From the NCBI RefSeq assembly GCF_011299615.1, contig NZ_CP049861.1:744001-808000 (forward strand): DNA of 64,000 nucleotides, in the 5' to 3' direction. Source of the DNA: Erysipelothrix sp. HDW6C (GTDB taxonomy: Bacteria; Bacillota_I; Bacilli_A; Erysipelotrichales; Erysipelotrichaceae). Each line of letters begins with the position of its first letter. The first letter of the stretch is position 1. Positions 45,738 to 54,612 of the stretch are shown here, in pieces. Under the pieces are notes generated by a model. It did not search any database and had not been told where the DNA came from. It saw nothing but the letters and a program-made list of their open reading frames with translations. The position numbers and the translations under genes are program-made.

Positions 45738-46550
45738 ATGACAACACTAAAGGCACTGTCGATTTCGCAATCAGCCAAGACAATGTTAACTGAGAATCAT
45801 GAATTAATTCATGTACACAGTACCTTTAGTCATGGTCTTAATCTTCTTGTTGATGATCGTCTTATATTTATAGGTGATTCAAATTCTCCTTTTGGAATCC
45901 AACTATCACAAAATGACATGCATCAATTATCTTTAGTCAGTAAGGAAACAACAGTCTTTTATCATAATGCCAAACTTTACTTCCGTAATCTCCTTAAACC
46001 TATTACGGTTGAACTTGCTGATTGTCCCCTTGATGCATGGACAATGTCGACGTTTTCTCAAGACAGTGCCAGTCTTGAGAAACGTCTACACTTAATCCGA
46101 AATATTACAACACCGACAGGGTTTGATCTTTCAGTGGATGAAACGCTACAAATAATTAAAACTGAACTTCCGGATACTGAAAGTAGGGTTCAATGGCTTT
46201 TGGGTCGTGGACGTGGACTCACTCCATCAGGAGATGATGTTCTACTTGGGTATTTGGCAATCACGCGTTCGTTAAATATGTGCGTGAGTGCTACTGAAAA
46301 TATACTATCAGATAGACTCAAAATAGATACTACAACCCATGTATCCTACGAGTATCTTCACTACGCACTGGAAAACAAATGGAGTCTTAGAATGGTAAAT
46401 TTTCTAGAAAGTCTGCATTGTGCAAGTGATGAAGCATTTACGCGTCAACTTATTTCGTTTTTAGATTATGGACACACATCCGGTTGTGATACCTTGCTGG
46501 GTATTGCGTGGGGATTGGAAGAAATACTTAATAAAGAAGGTAACATATGA
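45738..46550 (+). CDS. allH: YlbF/AllH-type transcarbamylase subunit (DUF2877)
   Basis: A 270-residue DUF2877 protein matching E. coli YlbF (about 271), third subunit of the AllFGH enzyme. The conserved LLGRGRGLTPSGDDVLLGYL (about 155-174) and TSGCDTLLGIAWG near the C-terminus are the family hallmarks. The frame is open from 45687, but ATG 45738 follows GGAAGGATA and removes a long overlap with allG. It overlaps the kinase gene by 4 bases (ATGA). Confidence 0.9.
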   Translation: MTTLKALSISQSAKTMLTENHELIHVHSTFSHGLNLLVDDRLIFIGDSNSPFGIQLSQNDMHQLSLVSKETTVFYHNAKLYFRNLLKPITVELADCPLDAWTMSTFSQDSASLEKRLHLIRNITTPTGFDLSVDETLQIIKTELPDTESRVQWLLGRGRGLTPSGDDVLLGYLAITRSLNMCVSATENILSDRLKIDTTTHVSYEYLHYALENKWSLRMVNFLESLHCASDEAFTRQLISFLDYGHTSGCDTLLGIAWGLEEILNKEGNI

Positions 46551-47482
46551 AACAGAAAATAGTAATTGCATTGGGTGGAAATGCCTTGGGTGAGACCCCA
46601 TCCGAACAAAGAGATGCGGTAGCGATTGCTGCCAGAAGTATTGTCGATCTGATTGCACTGGGTCACGATGTAACGGTAGTCCATGGAAATGGACCTCAAG
46701 TTGGAATGATTCACTTGGCTTTTGATATAGCAGCCCAACAAACTGAAGATATCCCTGAAATGCCGTTTGCAGAAGCGTCAGCAATGTCACAAGGGTATAT
46801 TGGTTACCATCTTCAAAATGCGGTTGGAAATGAGTTGAGAGAGCGTACAATCGATAAGTCAGTAGCAACCGTCCTAACACAAGTTGTTGTTGATAAACAG
46901 GATCCAGCATTCACCACACTCACAAAACCAATTGGTCCCTTTTACGATGAAGTAACAATGCTTGCTCTATCCGAAAAGAATGGATATACATACATTGAAG
47001 ATTCAGGCCGCGGTTACCGTCGTGTTGTTGCATCACCGATGCCGGTGACTGTGGTCGAGCGTGACGCCATTAAATCACTTGTGGATGCAGGTGTCTTGGT
47101 AATCTCAAATGGTGGTGGGGGAATCCCTGTTATCGAGGAAAATGGGAAGTATGTTGGGGTCGATGCCGTAATCGATAAAGATAATGCGGCTTCAAAAGTG
47201 GCTGATGAAATTGATGCCGATATCCTTGTAATTCTTACAGGTGTCGACAAAGTAGCAATTCATTATGGCAAGTTCAACCAAGAATGGTTAACGACACTCA
47301 CGATTCCGATGGCCAACCAATATATTAATGAAGGACATTTTGCTCCAGGATCAATGCTGCCCAAAGTGGAGGCATCAGTTCGATTTGTAGAAGGTCGACA
47401 AAACCGTAAAGCCATTATTACATCTTTAGAGAATGCCCATTTGGCAATTTCTGAGGGGAATGGCACAACCATTCAATCATAG
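46547..47482 (+). CDS. arcC: carbamate kinase
   Basis: A 311-residue carbamate kinase: carbamoyl phosphate plus ADP gives ATP, CO2 and ammonia. Signature regions: IALGGNALG at the N-terminus, VVHGNGPQVG, SMSQGYIGYHLQNAV, ISNGGGGIPVI and VDAVIDKDNAA. Its place as last gene of the transcarbamylase operon (the role of AllK/YbcF in E. coli) indicates that the pathway is used for substrate-level ATP formation. No arginine deiminase genes are nearby. Translationally coupled to allH through ATGA. Confidence 0.95.
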   Translation: MKQKIVIALGGNALGETPSEQRDAVAIAARSIVDLIALGHDVTVVHGNGPQVGMIHLAFDIAAQQTEDIPEMPFAEASAMSQGYIGYHLQNAVGNELRERTIDKSVATVLTQVVVDKQDPAFTTLTKPIGPFYDEVTMLALSEKNGYTYIEDSGRGYRRVVASPMPVTVVERDAIKSLVDAGVLVISNGGGGIPVIEENGKYVGVDAVIDKDNAASKVADEIDADILVILTGVDKVAIHYGKFNQEWLTTLTIPMANQYINEGHFAPGSMLPKVEASVRFVEGRQNRKAIITSLENAHLAISEGNGTTIQS

Positions 47483-47494
47483 AGTATTCAATGA

Positions 47495-47529
47495 AAAGAG
47501 TCGCTCATAAATTGAGTGACTCTTTCTTT
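47495..47529. terminator. bidirectional terminator between arcC and the minus-strand surface protein
   Basis: AAAGAGTCGCTCA (47495-47507) and TGAGTGACTCTTT (47513-47525), 13-bp stem with one G-T pair, 5-base loop. Confidence 0.85.
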
Positions 47530-47540
47530 GTGTGAACCTT

Positions 47541-50500
47541 TTACTTCTTGGTTTTCATTTGGTCCGAGAGTAAGTTTCTCGACTCCATTAGAATCAAAAA
47601 GATTCCTGATCCAAGTATTATCATTGCCACTATTGGTAAAAGCGAAGAGTTGATTCCTGCATTGGGGAGTGAGTCGACGTTATTCTTCGGATCTTTATCA
47701 ACAGGTGTTGAACGGTTGATTGGTTCATAAATGTAAACCACAAGAATATCCTCGTTAACAATTCCTTGGGTATTGCTTGGTTCTGCTTTGAGTTTATATT
47801 GCTTCCCGTTGTATTCAAGTGTTTCAAGACGTTGTGTCTGATAGTTCGTTCCGACATTATAGGTTGATACTGTTGCATCGCGGATATCGGTACCATTCGT
47901 ATCTTGGTATTTTGTAGTGACGGTTGCGGTTTGAATCTCGTTATTCAGTTCACTGTATGTATAAATGACATCGATATTACCATTTATGACATTTCCTGTA
48001 CTGTTGGTTGCCTCGACTTTAATTGTATACGCTTTTCCGTTATAGGATATTGTTGCGGTTCGTGCAGTAGTATAGGGTGTTCCAACAACGAGTGTTTGTA
48101 TTGACTTTGCTTTAATATCTTGGCCGGCAATGTTTCGGTAGTAGGTTGTAACAGTTCCTGTCTGCTGTTGTGGTGATGTGAGATCGTATGTATAAGTAAC
48201 ATCGGTATTTCCAGCAACGACAGTACCACTTGCATTCGCTGGTGCAGTGTTAAGAAGGTATGTCTTTCCATCAAAGATGATAGTTGTTGGGGCTGTTGTG
48301 GTGTAGGCTGTTCCAATTGTCAGTGTCTGAATCTGACTGGTTTGAATATCGACGCCGTCTTGACGCTTGAAGTATGTAGTAACAGTACCGTCAAGTTCCG
48401 CACGTGTTTCGATTCGGTAGGTATAAATAACATTTATTGGATCAGTACCTACAGTTCCATCTTTGTTTGTAGGTTCACTCCATAAAGCGTAGACTTGGTT
48501 GTTGTAGTTTATTGTTTGCGGTCGTGTTGTTGTGTACGGAGAATTTGTATTCACAGTTTGAAGGATACTTGGCTGCAAATCGGTTCCTGATTCATCTTGA
48601 TAATATGTCGTAACAGTGACGGTATTAACTTGTGGGTCGGGGATTTCATAGATATAAATGACATCCGTATTTCCCGACACAACAGGACCACTCTTGTTGG
48701 CTGGTTCCGTTTTAAGTATGTAAGTTTCACTGTTGAATTGAATGGTCTCTGGTCGTGTCGTTGTGTAGGTTTGACCAACATTAAGAATCTGTGTTGTAAG
48801 GGTCTGAAGGTCTGTACCATTTGTGTCGTGATAATAAGTTGTGATGGTCGCTGTTTCAATCGCAGGTTCATCCAGCTCATAGACATAGGTTACATCCGTA
48901 TTTCCGCTTGTGGTAGTACCGGTTTTGTTGGTTGCTTCAGTTTTTAATGTGTAGTTTTTATTGTTATACGTTATGGTTGAAGGTCGTTGTGTTGTGTAAT
49001 GTGTTCCAACCACTTTTGTAGCGATACTTGTGCTTGCGATGGCAAGGTCATCCTCGTCTACGAAGTGTGTGGTTACGGTTCCACCGGCAACATGAATTGT
49101 ACGGGTGAAAGGGACTGCGTAGGCACCATCATTCGCTGTAATATCAGCAGGAAGTTTACCGATGGCAGAAGCTTTCGCATCCAGAGCGGTGTAGGTATAC
49201 GTGAGTGTTACATCCTGATTTGCATAGGAATCATCAGAAAGTGCAACTGGTAGTTCAGTTAAAGTATACGCTGTCGCCTCAGCATTAATGAAAACACGGA
49301 TATTATCAATGTCAGTACCGATTGCGGTTCCATCAGAGAAAATTCCATTATCTGTTAAAGTGAAACTTGAACCTCCTAATGTTGTATCAAAAGATGCATG
49401 TTTCGTCGCATCCCAATCAATAATTGTTGATAAGTCACCAAAATTTGAGAAAAAAGGGCGTGTTGTTTCGATTATGAAGGTTGATACATTAGGAGAGAGT
49501 AGTTTCAATAAATTACCATTATCAAGGCTAATGCCGCTCTTATAGGCATCGGGTACATTTAAGAAGGCAGGATTATCGTTGCCACGTAATGTATCACCGG
49601 ATGCATACATAAAATATACAACTTCAGTATCGTTGATAGCGTCATTGGTACGTTCTGTTTCGGTTGCGAAAAAGTCGGAATCCAAGTCGGAACCGCGATA
49701 GAACCCCGTTAATTGAATTTGACCACCCATGCCACCGGGAATATTACTTGCACCACTGTTCTTCTGGATTTCGCGCAAGCCAGTATTAAGTGTTGATGAA
49801 AACTCATTAACACCTTTTTCTATCATCAGACCATTCGCGTTGCGTATGGCGCTATCCATATACAATTTTCCTATACCCCCTAATTGTGAGTATCCATACG
49901 GTGTAATGTGAAGATTTGCGGTTGCATTGATGTAATAATTTGGGTTGCTCGCATATGAACCGATAAGGTCTGTTCCATTCTTTGCTCTTAAATATGTTTG
50001 TGCGCCTCGAAGCCCGTGCGACGGTGAGCTACGCATCGTTAGAGTAATATCACTTCGCGTGGTATTGTAACGTGTAGGAATGGTCATTTTATTCTTTTCT
50101 GTCATCATATAATCGTTTACGGTATTATCTTCGCCATAGCCGATAAGGTTTGGGAAATAAGTACCAGTACCGTAATTCTTAATTGTCGTTGTATTCGTAT
50201 TTCCTGGCACAATTGGCAGGACTCCAACGGTTAGTCTTGAAGACGTTATATTACCTGCAATCGCATTTGGAGCTGCAGTTGTGGCAACCGTAGGAATTGA
50301 AGGGCCATCATATGTTAGTGGTCCATACTTTGTGGGGTTTGTGTTAATCAAGTTTGAGTTACGATCAAGCACACCCATATAACCAGAATAACGATCTTCA
50401 ATTGCAATGTTGTTGGCCAGATAAAATTCATTATAAGTCATCCCTTGAGCGTAAACAATGATTCCAGCATCTGCTGAAGCGACAAGATTTGTGATGTTTG

Positions 50501-50663
50501 TAGTAATTACTGTATCTAAAAAACCTTTATCAACAGTACTGTCGGTATAGTAGTTTGAACCAGTGAGTAAGTATGTTTTATCAGCGTTGTCTGCGTGCAC
50601 CGGGTGTGCAGAGGCTGTTGATAGTAACAGAATAAGGCAAAGTAAAATTGTTGATTTTCTCAT
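47541..50663 (-). CDS. large LPNAG-anchored surface protein with MucBP-like repeats
   Basis: A 1040-residue wall protein. Signal peptide with cleavage near HPVHA-DN (about 24). Residues ~30-520 form a unique, Ser/Asn/Thr-rich region with no recognised domain, followed by six ~75-residue MucBP-like repeats (about 530-980), each starting with a TVTTYY-x-D-x-x-G-x-D-I/LQ-like phrase and ending VTYxY. The sorting signal is LPNAG (999-1003), a variant with Ala in the fourth place, then a hydrophobic stretch and basic end. MucBP repeats suggest mucus or glycan binding, by family analogy. AAAGGGGAT on the minus strand precedes the ATG. The gene stands alone. Confidence 0.88.
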   Translation of the reverse strand: MRKSTILLCLILLLSTASAHPVHADNADKTYLLTGSNYYTDSTVDKGFLDTVITTNITNLVASADAGIIVYAQGMTYNEFYLANNIAIEDRYSGYMGVLDRNSNLINTNPTKYGPLTYDGPSIPTVATTAAPNAIAGNITSSRLTVGVLPIVPGNTNTTTIKNYGTGTYFPNLIGYGEDNTVNDYMMTEKNKMTIPTRYNTTRSDITLTMRSSPSHGLRGAQTYLRAKNGTDLIGSYASNPNYYINATANLHITPYGYSQLGGIGKLYMDSAIRNANGLMIEKGVNEFSSTLNTGLREIQKNSGASNIPGGMGGQIQLTGFYRGSDLDSDFFATETERTNDAINDTEVVYFMYASGDTLRGNDNPAFLNVPDAYKSGISLDNGNLLKLLSPNVSTFIIETTRPFFSNFGDLSTIIDWDATKHASFDTTLGGSSFTLTDNGIFSDGTAIGTDIDNIRVFINAEATAYTLTELPVALSDDSYANQDVTLTYTYTALDAKASAIGKLPADITANDGAYAVPFTRTIHVAGGTVTTHFVDEDDLAIASTSIATKVVGTHYTTQRPSTITYNNKNYTLKTEATNKTGTTTSGNTDVTYVYELDEPAIETATITTYYHDTNGTDLQTLTTQILNVGQTYTTTRPETIQFNSETYILKTEPANKSGPVVSGNTDVIYIYEIPDPQVNTVTVTTYYQDESGTDLQPSILQTVNTNSPYTTTRPQTINYNNQVYALWSEPTNKDGTVGTDPINVIYTYRIETRAELDGTVTTYFKRQDGVDIQTSQIQTLTIGTAYTTTAPTTIIFDGKTYLLNTAPANASGTVVAGNTDVTYTYDLTSPQQQTGTVTTYYRNIAGQDIKAKSIQTLVVGTPYTTARTATISYNGKAYTIKVEATNSTGNVINGNIDVIYTYSELNNEIQTATVTTKYQDTNGTDIRDATVSTYNVGTNYQTQRLETLEYNGKQYKLKAEPSNTQGIVNEDILVVYIYEPINRSTPVDKDPKNNVDSLPNAGINSSLLPIVAMIILGSGIFLILMESRNLLSDQMKTKK

Positions 50664-51114
50664 AAATATCCCCTTTATCGAACTTCGATTTCATTTCAAA
50701 AGAAACATACAATAAAGTGTAATGGGTGTTATCAACAAACCTCCTTTTTATAACCCATCCCCACGAATGAAACATGTGATAAAGACAAAAAAGCAAGCAA
50801 AACATAAGGTGCTTGATAATAATCGGTAAAACATTGAATTGTTTGGGTTCTATATATGATAGGAATAGAGCCTAAACATCGGGAACTTAATAGTAGTTGA
50901 ATTAATTTTATAATAGCATAACTTTGGATTAAAGTCAGTGAAAAACACTATCGATACCTGAAGAATCAATTCTAATTTAATCAAAATAAAAGAAACATAT
51001 TTCCGATTCACAGCCATTTTTAAAGAAAACTGTCCTAAAATAATGGTAATGTTTGATATCTTGCGTGTTTTGTTATGATAAGGTATTATTCAAGGAGAGA
51101 TGAGGGATGTCATA
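50664..51114. other. intergenic region between divergent surface-protein and RpiR genes
   Basis: About 450 bp, AT-rich, holding both divergent promoter regions. An incomplete inverted repeat GGGTGTTAT/ATAACCC occurs near 50726-50756. A 74-codon minus-strand frame across 50581-50805 overlaps the signal peptide of the large protein and looks spurious. No small gene is convincing. Confidence 0.4.
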
Positions 51115-51951
51115 ATGGTATATAGCAAACTCCAAAGTAAAGATGGACTGTCATCAGTTCAAGGACATATAGCAGATTATGTTCTTGCGCATACCGATCG
51201 TGTGCTAACAATATCAATTCATGAGCTGGCGGCGTCAACCAATACATCAATTGCGACTGTGACACGCTTCTGTAAGAAACTGGGTGTCGACGGATACCGT
51301 GATTTCCAAATCAGTTTGCTTCGATCGTTGAATGTGCATATGATGGTTACTGAAGAGCAAATACCACTAAATGAAAATAGTAACGAGCTTGAACTCGTGG
51401 ATAGTATTGGTTCATTACAGAAACGTGCCATTACTTCGACGCAGTTGCTACTAACGACTGAATTGTTAAGTGGGACAATTGATGCAATCAATAAAGCAGA
51501 GAATCTGTATGGTGTCGGTATCAGTGACAGTTTTATCAGTTTGCATGATTTTCAAAACAAACTCTTGAAAGTATCGAAGTTCGTCCGCATTGCATTCTTA
51601 CAACCAGAGCAAACCTTCTTATGTGCTCAAGCGACGCCGCGCGATGTTGCCTTCGTAATATCATATGGAGGTAAAAGTGCCGAAGTCGTTAATGCTTGCA
51701 AGATATTAAAGAAACGCGGTGCAATAATCATTGCACTTACTTCGGATGAAAAGAGCCCTGTAGGAAGATTAGCTACCCGTATTTTACCGTTGCCGCCTAT
51801 TGATGAAGAAGATGAATTGATTCGGATTACTTTCTCGTATGCTGCGATTTCTTATGCGATTAATTTAATTTATGCAGGACTCTACCGCAATAATTATGCT
51901 AAGAACCAAGACTATATTGTGAAGGTTAAAGACGAGTATTTGAATAAATAG
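51115..51951 (+). CDS. MurR/RpiR-family transcriptional regulator
   Basis: A 278-residue regulator: N-terminal HTH_6 (about 1-75, LAASTNTSIATVTRFCKKLG) and C-terminal SIS sugar-phosphate-binding domain (about 120-255, with VAFVISYGGKSAEVVNACK). Such proteins sense phosphosugars. ATG 51100 is in frame but only 2 bases from AAGGAG; ATG 51115 has GAGGGAT at better distance. A strong terminator follows, so it is transcribed apart from the C-S lyase and PTS genes that it probably controls. Confidence 0.88.
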   Translation: MVYSKLQSKDGLSSVQGHIADYVLAHTDRVLTISIHELAASTNTSIATVTRFCKKLGVDGYRDFQISLLRSLNVHMMVTEEQIPLNENSNELELVDSIGSLQKRAITSTQLLLTTELLSGTIDAINKAENLYGVGISDSFISLHDFQNKLLKVSKFVRIAFLQPEQTFLCAQATPRDVAFVISYGGKSAEVVNACKILKKRGAIIIALTSDEKSPVGRLATRILPLPPIDEEDELIRITFSYAAISYAINLIYAGLYRNNYAKNQDYIVKVKDEYLNK

Positions 51952-51957
51952 ATACAA

Positions 51958-52003
51958 ATTACCACTATTCGAGCAATCTGAATCGAAATAGCGGTAATTT
52001 TTT
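51958..52003 (+). terminator. terminator of the RpiR gene
   Basis: ATTACCACTATTCGA (51958-51972) and TCGAAATAGCGGTAAT (51983-51998), about 14 pairs with few imperfections, then seven T. Confidence 0.85.
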
Positions 52004-52079
52004 TCTGTAAGCGATAATCATTTGAGAAGTTACTTGACGCTTGCTAAGATGGACTTGTTCGGAACGAGGTTGAAAATAT

Positions 52080-53249
52080 ATGATCAAAAATGATTTAGTA
52101 AAAACATGTCTTGAGGTTCTAACGGATGAAAGTGAGCACCAATCAATTTCCCCAGAAATTGCGATGACTTCTTCATTCTACTCGCGAGACTATCAAGAAT
52201 ATGTTGATGCAAGTAAAGATGAATTCAATCACTTTGTGTATACGCGTGGTGCGAATCCTACCAATAATAAACTGGAGAGCATCCTTTGTAAGTTGGAAGG
52301 AGCGCAAAAGTGTAAAGTATTTGCTTCAGGTATGGGAGCAATTAGTGCAACATTACAGTCATTTCTACACAATGGGAGCCATATTGTTGTCGTTAATTCG
52401 ATTTATTCAACAACACTAAAGTATATAAAAACTCTTGAAAGGTTTGGTGTATCCCATACAGTTGTAGCTTCCACGGATACATCTGACATCGTAAGCGCAC
52501 TTCAGGAGAATACAGATGTAATTTATATGGAAAGTCCATCAAGTCAGAAGTTTGAGATGGTTGCACTAAAGCAAATCACAAGAATTGCTCAGGAGCGAAA
52601 CATCATTACAATGATTGACAATACATGGGCAACCCCATTATTTCAAAGACCGTTAGAATTTGGCGTTGATGTTGTGTTACATTCGTGTTCCAAATATATT
52701 GGCGGTCACTCTGATATTGTATGTGGTGCTGTGTTGGGTTCTTTCGACCACGTGACACAAATTGAAAATACAGGTTACTTAACAATGGGATCAACATGCA
52801 GTCCCATGAACAGTTTTTTGGCGATACGAGGCATTCGGACGTTGCCGCTGCGTATGGAGAAGCACAGCAAGAATGTAATCGAAGTCATTGATGCTCTTAG
52901 CAATGATGCTCGTATTGAAACAATTTATCATCCTTATGTACAACAGCGCGCATTGGCGGATGAGTACCTCAGTGGGTATGGTAGCTTAATGTCGTTAACA
53001 TTCAAGGATAAAGATACTGAAAAATTAAAGAGTTTTGTCAATGAACTCAGTACCTTTATGATTGGTGTAAGTTGGGGTGGATTCGAGAGTATGATATTAC
53101 CGGGATTTAAAGATGACAACCAAGCGGTGATGGCATCACGTGGACTTGATATTACACATACAAGAATGTTTGTGGGTCTGCTTGAAGCGGAAACGACAAT
53201 TAACGATATAAAGTCTGCACTTGATGTAGCGTATGGATTGAAACAATAG
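52080..53249 (+). CDS. PLP-dependent C-S lyase, Cys/Met metabolism family
   Basis: A 389-residue PLP enzyme of the cystathionine gamma-synthase/beta-lyase family. Features: YTRGANPTNNKLE, the PLP-stacking region ASGMGAISATLQS, Asp in MIDNTWATPLF, and the Schiff-base Lys in HSCSKYIGGHSD. It would split a sulfur amino acid thioether to thiol, ammonia and keto acid, or perform a related transsulfuration step. It precedes a PTS EIIC in one operon behind a sugar-phosphate regulator, an arrangement reminiscent of MalY-MalX. Which sugar or sulfur compound is involved cannot be told from sequence. Confidence 0.85.
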   Translation: MIKNDLVKTCLEVLTDESEHQSISPEIAMTSSFYSRDYQEYVDASKDEFNHFVYTRGANPTNNKLESILCKLEGAQKCKVFASGMGAISATLQSFLHNGSHIVVVNSIYSTTLKYIKTLERFGVSHTVVASTDTSDIVSALQENTDVIYMESPSSQKFEMVALKQITRIAQERNIITMIDNTWATPLFQRPLEFGVDVVLHSCSKYIGGHSDIVCGAVLGSFDHVTQIENTGYLTMGSTCSPMNSFLAIRGIRTLPLRMEKHSKNVIEVIDALSNDARIETIYHPYVQQRALADEYLSGYGSLMSLTFKDKDTEKLKSFVNELSTFMIGVSWGGFESMILPGFKDDNQAVMASRGLDITHTRMFVGLLEAETTINDIKSALDVAYGLKQ

Positions 53250-53294
53250 TATTCTTTTAAAAAGTAATTTTAAAAATGAGGAAAGGAAATAATA

Positions 53295-54584
53295 ATGGGA
53301 AATAAAATTAGCAAATTTATGAATGAAAAAGTACTTCCTTTAGGAATGAAAATTGGAGGTCAACGTCACTTGCTAGCAATTCGTGACGGTATGGCAGCGT
53401 CCATTCCATTAATCATTGTTGGATCAATTTTCTTAATCATCGGAAATCTTCCAATTCCAGGATATACAGAATTTGTAGCTGGAATATTTGGAGCGGATTG
53501 GACTGTGAAACTTGATTATGCAGTTAATGCGACATTTAGCATTATGGCACTTATCTGTGTGTTTGCGATATCAAACAGTCTTGCGAATAAATACAGTGTT
53601 GATGGTGTATCGGCAGGATTTATTTCGTTGGCTGCGTTCTTAGTTGTTACCCCACTTACAGCAGATGGTGGAATACCACTTGCATACATGGGGAGTAAAG
53701 GTCTCTTTGTTGCAATCGTTGTTTCACTTGTAAGTACAGAGATATTCCGATTTATGGTTCAAAAAGACATTGTTATTAAAATGCCTGAAAACGTACCGCC
53801 CGCAGTCAGTAAATCATTTGTCGCTCTGATTCCATCGATCTTAACAGTGACATTATTCTGGGTGATTCGATTAATTGTCGAAGCAACTGGATTTGGAAAC
53901 ATCCACGAAATTATTGCTGTAATCCTTGGTGGACCACTATCTTACCTGGGTGGTGGTTATGTTGGAGGGTTGGTGGCAATCCTTATCACATCACTGTTTT
54001 GGACTGTAGGGATCCACGGATGGGACTTGGTGCTCAGTGTTATGCAGCCAACATACATGTTGATGTTGGATCAAAATAGAGTTGCTTTCCAAGCAGGTGC
54101 TGAAATTCCAAATATTATCAATTACTCCTTCTATAATGTATTTGTATGGATGGGTGGTAGTGGTGTGCTGATTGCAATCGCTGTCCTTTTGATTCTACGA
54201 AGTCGCAGTAGACAAATGAAAGAATTGGCAAAAATAGCCGTTCCTCCAACAGTGTTTGGGGTAAATGAACCCCTTATGTTTGGTTTTCCAATCGTCATGA
54301 ATCCAATCATGATTATTCCCTATGTATTGGCACCTGTGGTAGTATTTACAATTTCATATGCCGCCATGTACTTTAAGATAGTGCCGATGACAAATGGTGT
54401 AATGGTCCCATGGACAATGCCACCACTAATTGGAGGTTATCTTGCGACAGGAAGCATCAAAGGTACGTTGTTACAGCTTGTAAATATTATAATATCCGTA
54501 GCAATCTATTATCCATTCTTTAAAATTGCGGATGACACAGCTTATGCAATTGAAAATAAAAAGACATCAGCAATTGATGCCTAG
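53295..54584 (+). CDS. PTS system EIIC component, cellobiose/lactose class
   Basis: A 429-residue EIIC permease of the lactose/cellobiose (CelB) class with about ten membrane segments. FLIIGNLPIPGYTEFV and the conserved NEPLMFGFPIVMNPIMIIP (about 318-336) are typical. It imports and, with EIIB, phosphorylates a beta-glycoside or amino sugar. No EIIA or EIIB gene is adjacent, so it must use subunits encoded elsewhere. GAGGAAAGG precedes the ATG; same operon as the C-S lyase. Confidence 0.9.
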   Translation: MGNKISKFMNEKVLPLGMKIGGQRHLLAIRDGMAASIPLIIVGSIFLIIGNLPIPGYTEFVAGIFGADWTVKLDYAVNATFSIMALICVFAISNSLANKYSVDGVSAGFISLAAFLVVTPLTADGGIPLAYMGSKGLFVAIVVSLVSTEIFRFMVQKDIVIKMPENVPPAVSKSFVALIPSILTVTLFWVIRLIVEATGFGNIHEIIAVILGGPLSYLGGGYVGGLVAILITSLFWTVGIHGWDLVLSVMQPTYMLMLDQNRVAFQAGAEIPNIINYSFYNVFVWMGGSGVLIAIAVLLILRSRSRQMKELAKIAVPPTVFGVNEPLMFGFPIVMNPIMIIPYVLAPVVVFTISYAAMYFKIVPMTNGVMVPWTMPPLIGGYLATGSIKGTLLQLVNIIISVAIYYPFFKIADDTAYAIENKKTSAIDA

Positions 54585-54586
54585 AA

Positions 54587-54612
54587 AAAGAGAATCGAAA
54601 GATTCTTTTTTT
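54587..54612. terminator. bidirectional terminator between PTS and rsuA-type genes
   Basis: AAAGAGAATC and GATTCTTTTT arms with GAAA tetraloop (54597-54600), T-run to 54612; A-run on the other strand. Confidence 0.85.

Noticed and set aside
45128-45778. 216-codon antisense frame across allG and allH
   Set aside because: Complementary to conserved family motifs of allG; Cys/His-rich by reversal only.
46547-47482. Arginine deiminase pathway (arcABC)
   Set aside because: Only the kinase gene is present; it is coupled to allH, so the carbamoyl phosphate comes from the transcarbamylase.
47700-49100. Regularly spaced direct DNA repeats, considered as CRISPR
   Set aside because: Spacing is about 225 bp, the repeats are imperfect and in one open frame, and they encode the MucBP-like protein repeats.
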